DNA of 64,000 nt, taken from assembly GCA_029204225.1 (NCBI GenBank), contig CM055097.1, positions 28,011,192 to 28,075,191 on the forward strand, given 5' to 3'. Source of the stretch: Diphasiastrum complanatum (taxonomy: Eukaryota; Streptophyta; Lycopodiopsida; Lycopodiales; Lycopodiaceae). Position numbers and translations under genes: made by a program. Of this stretch, positions 22,061 to 55,379 are shown piece by piece (within the stretch, counting starts at the first letter, position 1; every line of letters starts with the position of its first letter). The notes beneath the pieces are model-generated. The model was not told the DNA's origin and ran no database searches. It worked only from the letters and a program-made list of their open reading frames with translations.

Positions 22061-22791
22061 TGAGCACCTCAACCGATCTCTTTCATGAAGATCTCAACCG
22101 CGTACCCTGCTTACAGTCTCGACCGATGCCTCAACCTTCAAATCTCGATTGGGTCGCGACAACACCGTTCCTCAAGATTTTTGAAATCTCAACCACGTCT
22201 TTCCGTTATGATGTCGACCGGGTCAGGCACTTTAAAAAATCTTGACTAAGCACATTCAACGAGTGACCACAAATACGTCAAGAACGAACACATTCTTACC
22301 TCAGCAACGTACGACCTTTGGAGCTTTCATGCGACAACTTTCTGGTGATTTTCTTGCACACATCATCATTACTGGGGCTCATCCACTCCATCGATCACTC
22401 ATACTTCAGACATTCCGTTCCTTGACTATCACGCGATACCATCCAGCCACGAGTCTGAGCGCCATCACCACATATATCAAAAACCTAATATTGCTAGAAG
22501 GTAAAACTTTTTCATCGCAAACTCTTGCACATCGAAGCGTTGAGGGGTAGTGCAGCTGGAGCACAAATCACGCTCTAGCTTCACTATTGTGAAACATCTT
22601 TTCAACACTACCACCATTCTATACTCCTTGTCTTCTAACGTCATCCTCCTCTCACCACAGCTCATCCATTCCGCCTCTACAAACTTTCCTTCACCACCAA
22701 CACATTCTGTTTCCATAGTCATCCATCGTTTCCATCCTTGCAACATTTCCATACTCCACTGGCATCTATACATCCTTGTCTTTTTGAGCCA
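22061..22791. other. No clear gene; pyrimidine-rich
   Basis: Plus-strand open stretches exist but are Ser/His/Pro-rich and low in complexity, as expected from pyrimidine-rich repeat-derived DNA. Scattered CTCGACCG/CTCAACCG words link the two 25-bp arrays. I call no protein here. Confidence 0.4.
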
Positions 22792-22990
22792 TTCTACTTC
22801 ACACTATCAACCGTGTCCTCTCATCACACTCTCAATTGTGTCCTCTCATCACACTCTCAACTGCGTCCTCTCATCATCCTCTCAACTGCGTCATCTCTCA
22901 TCTCAACCGTGTCCGTCCTTCACCACCTCAACCGAGTCCACCCATCACAATCTCACTCACGCCGCGTCCCTATTATCTCTATTACCTCTG
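22792..22990. repeat. Second 25-bp tandem array, CCTCTCATCACACTCTCAA type
   Basis: The unit CCTCTCATCACACTCTCAA plus CTGCGT-like text begins at 22817, 22842 and 22867, a period of exactly 25 bp, and then degrades. The CTCAACCGCG core is shared with the array at 21825-22060, so both probably come from one expanded satellite-like sequence. Confidence 0.8.
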
Positions 22991-23324
22991 TCTCAAATCT
23001 CAACCGCGCCCATTTTCCATAATATATATTTTTTTTTCCAGTTTCAAGCATGTCTTCCCACCAATCCTCAAGTTCAAATGATCCATATGCAAATAAAATC
23101 GATATCCAGAAGATATGACAACTTGGTACCAGGAGGCAAGCACGTTCTTGATGCAGATTGACTTCCAGATACCTCTTCTATCTGGGTACCAAAGTCCATA
23201 TCTGTTGCACATGACCTATGCCTTTTATAATGCCACCGCAAGGTCGTGCAATTTCATCATCCCTCCAGTGAAAAATTTTGTATACAACATCTTTCTTTCT
23301 GGAGCAGACCTTCATAACTTCAGC

Positions 23325-24685
23325 TTCCCTTGGGGAGATCAACTCTGATGGTTCCATTGCAAAACAGAAAGCATGGCTGGTGGCTAAAGGATTTACTCAA
23401 GTCCAAGGAGTGGATTATCAAGAAATTTTCAGTCCTGTTGTCAAGATGCAGTCAATCAGGACTCTGATTACGTTAGCAGCCGCGAAAGACCTCAAAATGC
23501 ACCAAATGGATGTCAAGACAACATTTCTCAATGACAATGTCGAAGAGGAGCTGTATAACTTCCAACCAGAAAGATTCGAAGTCAAAGGACAAGAGCACAA
23601 AGTGCGCAAGCTGCACAAAGCAATCTACGGTCTGAAACAGGCCGCAAGAGAATGGTTCGATAGAATCAACTCTTATCTCATTCAAAGGATTTGCAAACAA
23701 TTCAGCTGACTATAATGTTTATTCAAAGCATATAGGCACCAATTCATGTCACATAGCTCTTTACGTAGATGATGCATTTATTTTGTCTAATGACACTTCT
23801 CTTCTACACACTACTAAGAGTGATATGTCAAAGGAATTTGACATGACTGATTTAGGAGCTGTTCAATCTTTGCTAGGAATTCACATTACTAGAAATAGAC
23901 TTCATAATAAGATCTATCTTAGCCAGCAGACATATCTAAAAGACATTGTAGAAAAATTTCATATGTCTGATTGCAAACCAATTGATACTCCAATGGATCC
24001 AAGTATAGTATTGGCTAAACCTTCTTGTGCTGAGACTGATAGTGAAGTACTCGACTTAGCGAAGTACCCTTATCATTCACTAATCGAATCTTTAATGTAT
24101 GCGATGTTGTGTACTAGACCAGATTTAGCATATATTGTTAGCACGTTAAGTCAATTCATGTCTAATCCTAGGATCTCTCATTGGAAAGCATTAAAGAGAG
24201 TGATGAGATATATTCAGGAAAGTTTAGACCACATTTTGTGTTATGATGGAAATGCTATCGACCCACTCGTCCTGCAAGGCTACTCCGACAAGCAGAAATC
24301 AGTTGCGCTTTCTTCGACAGAGGCAAAGTACATCGCAACATGTGTAGAAACTGTATGGATCAGGTTATTATTTCACGACTTACATCACACTCAGTTCAAT
24401 GCTACCACCATTCTATGTGACAACTTAAGCTGTACTTCACTGTCACTGAATCCTAGATTTCTTGGCAAATCTAGGCACATAGAAATCCAGTATCATTTCA
24501 TTCGGGAGAAAGTTTTCTCAGGGCAAGTGATCCTTCAATACTGCTCCACAATAGAAATGGTCACAGACATCTTCACCAAAGCACTGCCCAGGATCAGGCG
24601 CTTTACCAAAGTTCTTCAACATGTTGAACCCGACGAAGATACCAAGGCACCAACCGTGACCTTAAGGAGGACTATTGGAAATTAA
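23325..24685 (+). pseudogene. Copia reverse transcriptase/RNase H (family X, copy A)
   Basis: The reading starts INSDGSIAKQKAWLVAKGFTQ. It continues with the RT blocks YQEIFSPVVKMQSIRTLI, HQMDVKTTFLNDNVEEELY and LHKAIYGLKQAAREW, the catalytic ALYVDDAFILSND, and the RNase H region (VALSSTEAKYIA, FLGKSRHIEIQYHF, MVTDIFTKALP). A frameshift lies near 23700. In RNase H the text jumps from GYSDK to QKSVALSS, so about 30 residues present in copy B (SDWGG...SWNSRK) are deleted. Gag, protease and integrase are missing upstream. The long LTR follows directly. Confidence 0.9.
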
Positions 24686-25874
24686 GCCCACAGTTTCCTC
24701 CTTGGTGAATGACTAACTCTATTTCATGATTCTTCCTGCATGTTTATTGGTCATTGATCTAGGGTAAGGTGAAACCAACTTTGGTTCTACGTCTGCTCAT
24801 CTGATACATGCAGGAATCACAAACTTAGATAGACAACTTATTTGAAGAACGTTTACAACGGGCTTCCGGCTGATCTCCGGCAAAGGGTAACCAATCCTGT
24901 TATAATTTCAAGTTCAGATATTAAGTTCAATTACTTGAAGTCATTGAAGACTTGGCCATCTTCAAAGACTTCCAAGAACTAGCATTTAGAACAAGTCTGC
25001 AGAAATACACTAAGTGTCGCAACAGTCTGCAGAAATACACCAAGTGTCGCAACAGTCTGCAGAAATACACCAAGTGTCGCGACAGTCTACAGAAATGAAC
25101 TATGTTTTCAACAGCTTCGGCTTTTTTGCATTTTCCCGAAATACGATCTTTCATAGTTCAAAAGTTTAAGTTCAAGAGCTTTTGGCTTTTTCGCAAAATT
25201 TCGAAGAGAGAGAAAATGCCGAAGGTCATTTATTTTATAAGTTAAACTATTTCAAGGGCACCTTCGTCTTTTTAAGGGCACCTTCGGCTTTTTCGCAAAA
25301 TCTCGAAGAGAGAGAAAATGCCGAAGATCGTCTATTTTGAACGAGGAACGTTCCCAGTCACTTCCCGAAATTTGCTAAGTGAGAGAAAACCACTTCACTT
25401 AAAATGCGAAGTGAGAGAATCAGCGACGTCCTCGTTAGCGTCAACGATGCTAAATTATTGACCGTATACACTATGTACAGTCGTCACAAAAGCCATATAC
25501 TTTCAAGTACAACGGCTTTCCTAATTAGGTGACAAGCATTCAATGTAATTAATACACAAATGAAATCTATAAATAGATTATCCAGCACAGATTAGTGGTT
25601 GCTCCGTCCATGAGACACATTGTTTGAGCATCCCAATTACGCCGTCATTTTTGGTTGTAATTGCTATTCTGTATTGTGCTTCAGTGTAATATAGCAACAA
25701 CTTGTTTTTATTTGTGTACAACGTAGATGAATGCTTGTTGTGATTGAATGCACTTTCATCGCTGTTTGATCGCGTTTGTTTACTCACTATAATTAGAACA
25801 CGGACTTCTACGACTCCTCAATTTCTGATCAGACGATGGCCGTCTTTGACGCCCGAGGAACTCGCGTTATCACA
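24673..25874 (+). repeat. Long LTR of copia family X, copy A
   Basis: A ~1.2-kb sequence starts ATTGGAAATTAAG directly after the RNase H stop. It matches 52991-54184 along its length (CTTCCTGCATGTTTATTG, CTACTTTGGTTCTA-like text, TGAGAGAAAA/CGAAG blocks, TCTGATCAGAC.ATGGC and the TTATCACAC end). The terminal TG is mutated here but intact in copy B. It contains a 30-bp tandem array and repeated TTTTTCGCAAAAT..CGAAG blocks. Confidence 0.8.
24991..25100. repeat. 30-bp tandem repeat within the family X LTR
   Basis: CAGTCTGCAGAAATACAC plus CAAGTGTCGCAA recurs at 24991, 25021 and 25051, with a partial unit at 25081. The array is absent as such from the copy B LTR, so it expanded in this copy after the two diverged. 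Confidence 0.85.
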
Positions 25875-25935
25875 CTGCTCTTCCATTTACTTCAGAACTA
25901 TACTTCACGATTGAATCTAATTTTAGTAGTACCAC
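25875..25935 (+). other. 5' leader stub after the LTR of copy A
   Basis: After the LTR end, about 60 bp still align with the leader that follows the copy B 5' LTR (54185-54245), for example CGATTGAATCTAATTTTAGTAGTA against CGAATCTGATTTACAGTAATA-like text. This LTR therefore has pol sequence on its left and leader sequence on its right. Confidence 0.55.
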
Positions 25936-26734
25936 ATACAAACCATCTCTAATATCTTCGGTGGACTGTACTCTCATTTCAGAGTATGAATTAATTTTTA
26001 AGATATTGTTGGGCAATTAAAACACTTAAAAAACTGTGATTACGTTTAGCATAAGCTGTCTTTTAGACTGTTTTTGCATTTAGCAGCTAATTAGAACAGG
26101 AGAGCTGTTCCGCAATATTTTTGCTCTCTTCTCCATTCACGTTCTTCTATCTCCCTTGCCCCATCAGATGTGAGGTCCTCATCCAGCGGTAAAATACACT
26201 TGATAGATGCCATTTGATTTATTCATGTTTTCCAAAGCTTTTTTCATCATTGGAGGAGTGTTGTCCTCCCTCCAACTATAATCAATGATAAGAGAGTACA
26301 CATTCTCCCAATATTATAGGCAAGGGTGGCATTTTAAAAAATCTGTGGTCTATAAGACATAATCAAAGCACATGAAAGCGAAATGCAAAAAATACAAAAT
26401 CTTCATGAGAAAAAGAATAATGGTTTTTAAAAACGCCACCTTTGGCTTATAATGCCATGGAGGGGCAAAGCCCATTCTACCTCTTTTAGTGCCCAACATT
26501 AACTCTTGGCTCACCCTACAAAATCATAAAGGATAGCCGCTGCATTTTTGCCCATAATTCAGACTGCTTAAAAAGCAAAATGGGCAACCCATCGTTTTCA
26601 AGAGTGATTATGTTTTGCAGATGCAAATTATGGTTCATATGGTCATGGGAAAAAAGATTAGTTTTAAAATCGCTGATTATGTTTTTCAAATACATATTCT
26701 AGTGCATAATGGTCACGTGAAAAAGCAGTCACTT
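25936..26734. other. Intergenic sequence upstream of TIMELESS, no gene seen
   Basis: No ORF or repeat with support was seen. Short direct-repeat fragments such as AAAATCGCTGATTATG and TTATGGTTCATATGGTCA (near 26625 and 26690) suggest degenerate local duplication. Confidence 0.4.
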
Positions 26735-26873
26735 ATCCTTTACGCAATGGAATGAGCCGGGCAGATGACATTCTGCTGGGTAAAGAATCATATTCTTGAC
26801 CTCTTTGGGCCACACTTATGATCTTTATAGGGCAGAATGTCATCTATTCGCCTCATTCCATAATAGGTAAAGG
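26735..26873. repeat. Hairpin-forming inverted repeat (MITE-like) 1
   Basis: The left arm, 26735-26785 (CAATGGAATGAG, GCAGATGACATTCTGC), pairs with the right arm, 26829-26873 (GCAGAATGTCATCT, CTCATTCCAT, GGTAAAGG). The loop is about 45 bp. The size and arm quality fit a small foldback element. No target-site duplication was confirmed. Confidence 0.65.
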
Positions 26874-26989
26874 CGGAACTCTTGAGGAGGCGTCCTTCTT
26901 TGGCATGAGATCCGTTTTTACATTTTTTTTTTGTGTAAATTTGTTTACACACAAATTTTGGACGCAAGGTAAGTGTAAAAAAACATAAA

Positions 26990-27490
26990 TTTGTTTACGT
27001 GCACCTTCCGTCACTCGGATAGTGCATGTAAAAAAAATTCACCACATAAAATTATGTCTCTCACATTTCGTTTTGTGAGGTTAAATTAATTTGTCACAAA
27101 AAATATTTTGCCGGACAGATTCCATTTTGTGAGGCTCCACCATTTTCTTTTTTAAAATGTCGTAATATCATTTTTTTTTTAATGAAGAAAAAGGAGGCGC
27201 CTCACAGAATGGAATCTGTGCGACTTCTTTTAAATTTTTTTTTTAACATGCACTTTCCGGATGTCAAAAAGTGCATGTAAAAAGAACTTACTTTTTTTAT
27301 ACATGCACTTTCGTGCGGAAGTTGCTTATAGAATTTTTTTTCCGGCAAAAATATCATTAAAAAAAATACAAACTGAAATTAAAGTAGGGAAGTTCGTCTC
27401 CTTGGGGGCATTCCGCCCGAGGAAAAGCTTATGCCCTTGGGCCGGAAGGTGTATGTAAAATAAGTGATTCTTTTTTACATGCATCTTCCG
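26990..27490. repeat. Recurring ACATGCACTTTCCG motif in both orientations
   Basis: Related words occur at about 26995 (TTACGTGCACCTTCCG), 27020 (GTGCATGTAAA), 27246 (ACATGCACTTTCCGG), 27270 (AGTGCATGTAAA), 27301 (ACATGCACTTTCG) and 27476 (ACATGCATCTTCCGCC). Several form short palindromes. The cluster ends about 200 bp before the TIMELESS start codon. It may be degenerate foldback repeats or promoter-proximal elements. Confidence 0.5.
27115..27219. repeat. Hairpin-forming inverted repeat (MITE-like) 2
   Basis: The left arm ACAGATTCCATTTTGTGAGG (27115-27134) pairs with CCTCACAGAATGGAATCTGT at 27200-27219, with a loop near 65 bp. The arms share a TTCCAT core with inverted repeat 1, so both may belong to one foldback family. 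Confidence 0.65.
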
Positions 27491-27700
27491 CCAAGAAAAT
27501 GGGTTGTGAAAATTTTGTTTCCACTTAGACAAAAAATTAAGAAGGGAGGGTGGCTCCCCTTTCGAGCGGAATACAAAAATTCAGCACCGTCGACTCTCCC
27601 GCCCATGTTTCTTTGCAAAACTACCCCCGCGTGTTTCAATGTTCATTTCCCTCGATCGGCAGCAAGCGAGGTAAGATAAGGGAGGGAGGAAGAGAAGGAG

Positions 27701-50800
<23,100 letters not shown>

Positions 50801-51935
50801 ATTTGTTTTTCAAGCCTTGGTTGAATCTTATGCTGCAAATTATTGCTGAAGCATTTTTGGTAAGTAAAAGTTGTGTCTCGACATCCTGCTTTTACAAAAA
50901 TGGATTTCTGTACATAACAAGCTCTGAATTTCTATATGATCCGTTTCTTCCCTAAGCATGTGTTTGAGAAATTTAAATACATTAGCATTGATAAGAAAGC
51001 CTTCCAAAAGAAGATTTTATTCAACTACATAACTGCTACTGTAGTGCTAAGATACCAAATTAGTCAAATCAAGAGAAAACTATGCTCATGTTTGTATTCA
51101 TTTACAAACTGGTAAATGAATCATTACCAAAGGTTTTTTGAAGACTAATAATCAACAAATGGTACATTATTCACATAATGGGAAGAACATTTCCAAAAAT
51201 TGTTAAGGAATTTGGTGATCAATGAACAAAAAACATAATTCAAGGAAAAGAATTGCAACGAACATGAAATGCAAGCTTGCATGTTGGGTAGAAATATACA
51301 AATCTGGTTTGCATTGGGGATCATTAAGTTGAGGCGGATATATAACTATGTAGCATTTAAGGATTTTAGATTATTTGAAACTTGCAATTGTTTGGAGTTA
51401 TGGGAATGATCTTAGTGTTTTTGGCAAATATGGTAGTTGCCATGAGTGGTATGGGAAATAAGGATAATGATAAGCTTGTTGAGTATATGCATGGTTAAGG
51501 CATAACATGAGACTATGTTACGAGTGATTGTCACATCTTTTTAAAGATCGGAAAGTTTTTGAGGACAAAAATAGATATTTGAACAAAAATTGGATATTAG
51601 AGGCACTATATTTGCCAAGCGAATATAAAGTTAAGAGACATAGATGAAGGTGAGAAAACAAGATTTATCTCAAAAAGAAAGGTTTTTACATGGAAAGTGG
51701 ACTTTTATAGATAGGTATTGTCAATTTGATTCTTTTTAGTAATTTGACTTGGATTGTGTATGTTTTAGCTTTGAAATAACAGATTAATTTTTACGGCAAT
51801 GGTAGAGTTTAATTGATACAATGTTTTTGAGACAATGTACGCGTCAAATCATGCAAGATCTGGGCCCTTGTATCACCATAATTTGAAGAGAATAATTAAA
51901 AAAATTAGTGAATATAAAATTTGGAGCTGGGCTAT
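50801..51935. other. TIMELESS 3' flank, no gene seen
   Basis: This presumably contains the 3' UTR and polyadenylation region, followed by AT-rich intergenic DNA. No ORF with support. No convincing canonical AATAAA was seen in the first 250 bp. Confidence 0.45.
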
Positions 51936-52420
51936 TGCAAAGATCACCAAGAAGACTAAAATGAGGACATGATCAACACCCTCAAAGAGACTAGTGGGAG
52001 CCAAACCACCCATCCAAGTAAGTTGTATCCAAACGCTTCACCCTCGAGCCATTGCAAGTGAATACCAGAGGAGAGGAGAGAAATCGACAATTTAGATCCA
52101 AAAGCTTAGAATGGAGGAGGGCGTGTCCCTACCTGTATACATAGGGGTAGGAAGCCTGTGCGTGCACCCGTGCAACCTCCCATGCAATCCATCTAACCAT
52201 AGGTCACATATCCCATGCTATTCTCATGCATACAACCGTCACACGCCATGCATTGCTCCACATGTTTCAATGGGAGTGTTTGGGTCCTTTCAAGGTTATT
52301 AGTTACAAATTGGCCTTGACATGGAATTAAATCGAGGTGTAACCAACAATCTTGAATACTGGAGGGCCGGTTCACCATATTAAGACTTTTCCAAATCCTT
52401 AGCTGAATATGGATGTAACA
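51936..52420 (-). repeat. Family C LTR, copy 3
   Basis: It aligns with 11165-11659: AAAACCACCCA/AAACCACCCA, GTGTTTGGGTCCT, GGCCTTGACATGGAAT, GAATACTGGAGGGCCGGT and the end TGAATATGGATGTAACA. The text just before it retains GGAGCTGGGC, which lies beside the primer site in copy 1, so a little internal sequence survives although the primer site itself is mutated. Confidence 0.7.
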
Positions 52421-52990
52421 TGTATACTTTGAATTATGTGATAAAACATTCAAATAAGAAGCTGATCATGAAGAAATTGGTTGTACATTAGTTGTGAAAA
52501 GCATAGGCAATGATGCTACAACAAGTTCAAGGATGTCTCAAAAAAGTTTTTTGAGACCGATACAACTTCCAATCAATCATAATACATTTGCTTTCATACA
52601 AGTGACTAGAAGAGTCGACATGCAAAAAACTAATGGAACTTTACAATTTGCCAAAATGGATTATTGAGACATAAGCCAATTTGTTTTTAAAAAACCATTA
52701 AGACACAATTTGACAATTCAGGAAAAGTGAAGAGGGATTGCAATTCGAAAGAGATGTTTTTCATGTGCACAAAAGGAAGAGAAGAAAGTGACATCAAATC
52801 ATAAAAAGATGTTTTACATGTGCACAAAAGAAGGTAGAGAAAGGAAATTAATTTTTGGGATAAAAAAAATCAGTAAAAAAAGTGAAGAATACTAGGGTCG
52901 GTATGATATTGGGATGAGAGGATTGGAAGGAAATACCTTCAAATTCCCAAAAATGGAAAATGAGGACCTATATCCCTCTTGACCAAAGCC
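52421..52990. other. No gene seen
   Basis: AT-rich sequence with a short local duplication of TGTGCACAAAAG and GATGTTTTTCATG / GATGTTTTACATG (near 52755 and 52809). Nothing coding. Confidence 0.4.
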
Positions 52991-54184
52991 TGTTGGAAAT
53001 TAAGTCCGCAGTTGTCTCTTTGGTGAATACTAGTTTCTATTTCAAGATTCTTCCTGCATGTTTATTGATCGTTGACAGATGCAACCTACTTTGGTTCTAT
53101 GTCTGCTCATCTGATACTTGCAGGACTCACGGCTGAATTACTCAAAGTCGACTTCATCGACTTTCCGGCTAATAACAAAGGGTATCCATTCCCGTCTGTT
53201 TCTACATTCGAATGTCAAGCTATTCGAAGACATCGAAGACCTAGCCATCTTCGATGACTTCGACCATCAGTTAACTAAACAACTTCGAAGTGTCCGACCT
53301 GTCCGACATCTTTGACGACTTCGACCGTTGGTTCACTAAACAACTTTGAAGTGTATGACTTGTTCGACATCTTTCGACGACCTTGACCTGCTTCTATCCG
53401 AAGTGTTCGACTTTCTGACTACTTGCGAGCGACAGACTCAGCTACTTCTGTCCGAAGTGTTCGAACTACATGACTTCATCGACAACTTCAGGAAAGTCAT
53501 TTCTCGATAGTAACTTCTTTTCAAGTATTTCGAAGAAGTAAACTCTTTGTTGACTTTTTTGCATTTTTTCAAAATGCGACAAAACAGTCACTTCAACAAA
53601 TGAACTGTTTTTTCAACACCTTCAAGTTTTTCGCAAAAATGCGAAGTGAGAGAAAAATACGAAGGTTGTCTATTTCAATGAGAAACGTCTCTAGCCACTT
53701 TCCGAAATATGCGAAGTGAGAGAAAATATGCAGTCCGCGTCAGTGATCTCGAGTCTCTGACCATGTATTCATTGTACAACTGTCATTCTGTCGTAGTACT
53801 TCAACTACTCCCTGAGTACAACGAAGTACTTGGTTAGATGACAAACATTTATTGTAATTAAATACAGGATGCGGTGTATAAATACATCTTCCTTACACAT
53901 TCTCCATGATGCTCCGCCAACAGAGTGAATGATATCGAGCATCCAAGTTACTCCTCCATTTATGGCTGTAACGCATTCACTGTTGTTCAAGCTTTCATTG
54001 TAATATAGAAGCAACATGTTCTATCATTTGTGTTTAACGTAGATGTATGTTGTGATTTGATTACACTCTTACTGCTTGTTCTTGCTTGTTCACTCACTCT
54101 GATCAGATCGCGGACGTCTATGGCTCCTTAGTATCTGATCAGACAATGGCTGTTTTTGACACCTGAGGAACTTACATTATCACA
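52991..54184 (+). repeat. 5' LTR of copia family X, copy B
   Basis: A ~1.2-kb LTR starts TGTTGGAAATTAAGTCCG and ends near TTACATTATCACA. It matches 24673-25874. The interior is rich in TTCGAC/TCGAAG and GCGAAGTGAGAGAAAA blocks. Confidence 0.8.
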
Positions 54185-54253
54185 CAACACTATCATTTCA
54201 CATTCTAAACTGATCTTCATTACGAATCTGATTTACAGTAATACAAAGAAATT

Positions 54254-54545
54254 AGAATCATTGACAAGTTCAATGGATCTAACTTCTATATCTGGAAGTT
54301 AAAACTCTAGATGATGTTAATAGATAGAGATCTTTGCACTTGATTTATTATCGAATCTATATGAGACCCAAGATGTAACCACCAGGTTACACCTTAGAAG
54401 GAAGTTCTTCACACTTAGTATGTCTTATTCTACAACCATCACTTCTCACATCAACAACTTTAAATCTTTAATGGATCAGTTGTCAGCTATAGGATGTGCT
54501 ATTCAAGATGATAATGTCGTTATGACCTGGCTTTCTTCTTTTGAA
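54254..54545 (+). pseudogene. Copia family X Gag fragment
   Basis: The reading has RIIDKFNGSNFYIWKLKL-stop-MMLIDRDL. After a deletion it continues with LRRKFFTLSMSYSTTITSHI, LMDQLSAIGCAIQDD and MTWLSSF. These are standard copia Gag blocks in order. It is cut off by an inverted segment at about 54556. Confidence 0.8.
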
Positions 54546-54555
54546 CTATCATGAC

Positions 54556-54940
54556 AGAATGACGGTTGTACAATGAATACATGGTCAGACGAACTCGAGA
54601 TCGTTGACGTGAATGAGAATGTCGCATATTTTCTCTCACTTCGCATATCTCGGGAAGTGGCCAAGGACGTTTCTTGTTGAAATAGACAACCTTCGCATTT
54701 TTCTCTCACTCGCATTTTTGCGAAAAAAAACACGAAGGTGTCAGAAAAACTCGAAGGTGTTGAAAAAATAGTTCATTTGGTTGAAGATGGCCAGGTCTTC
54801 AATGTTCTTCAAATAGCTTGACATTAGAATGTAGAAACATACGGGAATTGATACCCTTTGTTATGATGTAGATTAGCAGGAAAGTCGATGAAGTCAACTT
54901 CGAGTAATTCGGTCGTGATTCTTGCAGGTATCAGACGAGC
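54556..54940 (-). repeat. Inverted LTR segment of family X
   Basis: The reverse complement matches about 53105-53790 of the neighbouring LTR. Shared words are AATGAATACATGGTCAGA, GCATATTTTCTCTCACTTCG, AATAGACAACCTTCG and GATGAAGTCAACTTCGA-like text. It is followed on the same minus strand by integrase, so a minus-oriented element piece is embedded in copy B. Confidence 0.8.
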
Positions 54941-54948
54941 CCAGCAGT

Positions 54949-55330
54949 TCAAAGATGTTTCACTTTTTTAGATGTTTGGGTCTCAGCCATGGCCTTGAAT
55001 CTCTTGAAGCATTCAAAGGCTTCTGATTTGTGCTTAATGAACATAATTGTAGACCATCTAGAATAATCATCTATAAAAGTGATAAAATAAATTGCATCTC
55101 CTAAGGATGGAGTTGGCATTAGACCACAAAGATCACTATGTACAAGGTCTAATACATGCTTTGTCTTGATTGAATGTGTTCTGGGAAATTTGCTCCTAGA
55201 GTGTTTGCCACAGATGCAAGATTCATAGAAAAATGATTTCCTATCTAATGAAAAAGAGAAATACAGTCCATCAACTAAATTATTACAACGCATGTAAGAA
55301 AGTGATCTTGTACTCACGTGTCCAAATCGT
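54949..55330 (-). pseudogene. Copia integrase fragment, antisense within copy B
   Basis: On the minus strand: FGHVSTRSLSYMRCNNLVDG, SCICGKHSRSKFPR, LDLVHSDLCGLMPTPS, YFITFIDDYSRWSTIMFIKH and KAMAETQTSKK. This is GAG-pre-integrase plus the N-terminal half of the integrase core, including the first catalytic Asp. The rest of the core is missing, and the orientation is opposite to the flanking gag and pol. Confidence 0.85.
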
Positions 55331-55379
55331 TCGTTTCATTTCGAGTTATCTTTCACACCTCTTTCCAACAAACAAGTGG

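Noticed and set aside
21825-22990. CRISPR-like array
   Set aside because: The 25-bp units are contiguous tandem repeats without unique spacers, in plant nuclear DNA.
22242-23161. Plus-strand Ser/His/Pro-rich ORFs of up to 203 codons
   Set aside because: They run through pyrimidine-rich repeat-derived DNA in several frames at once; no family similarity.
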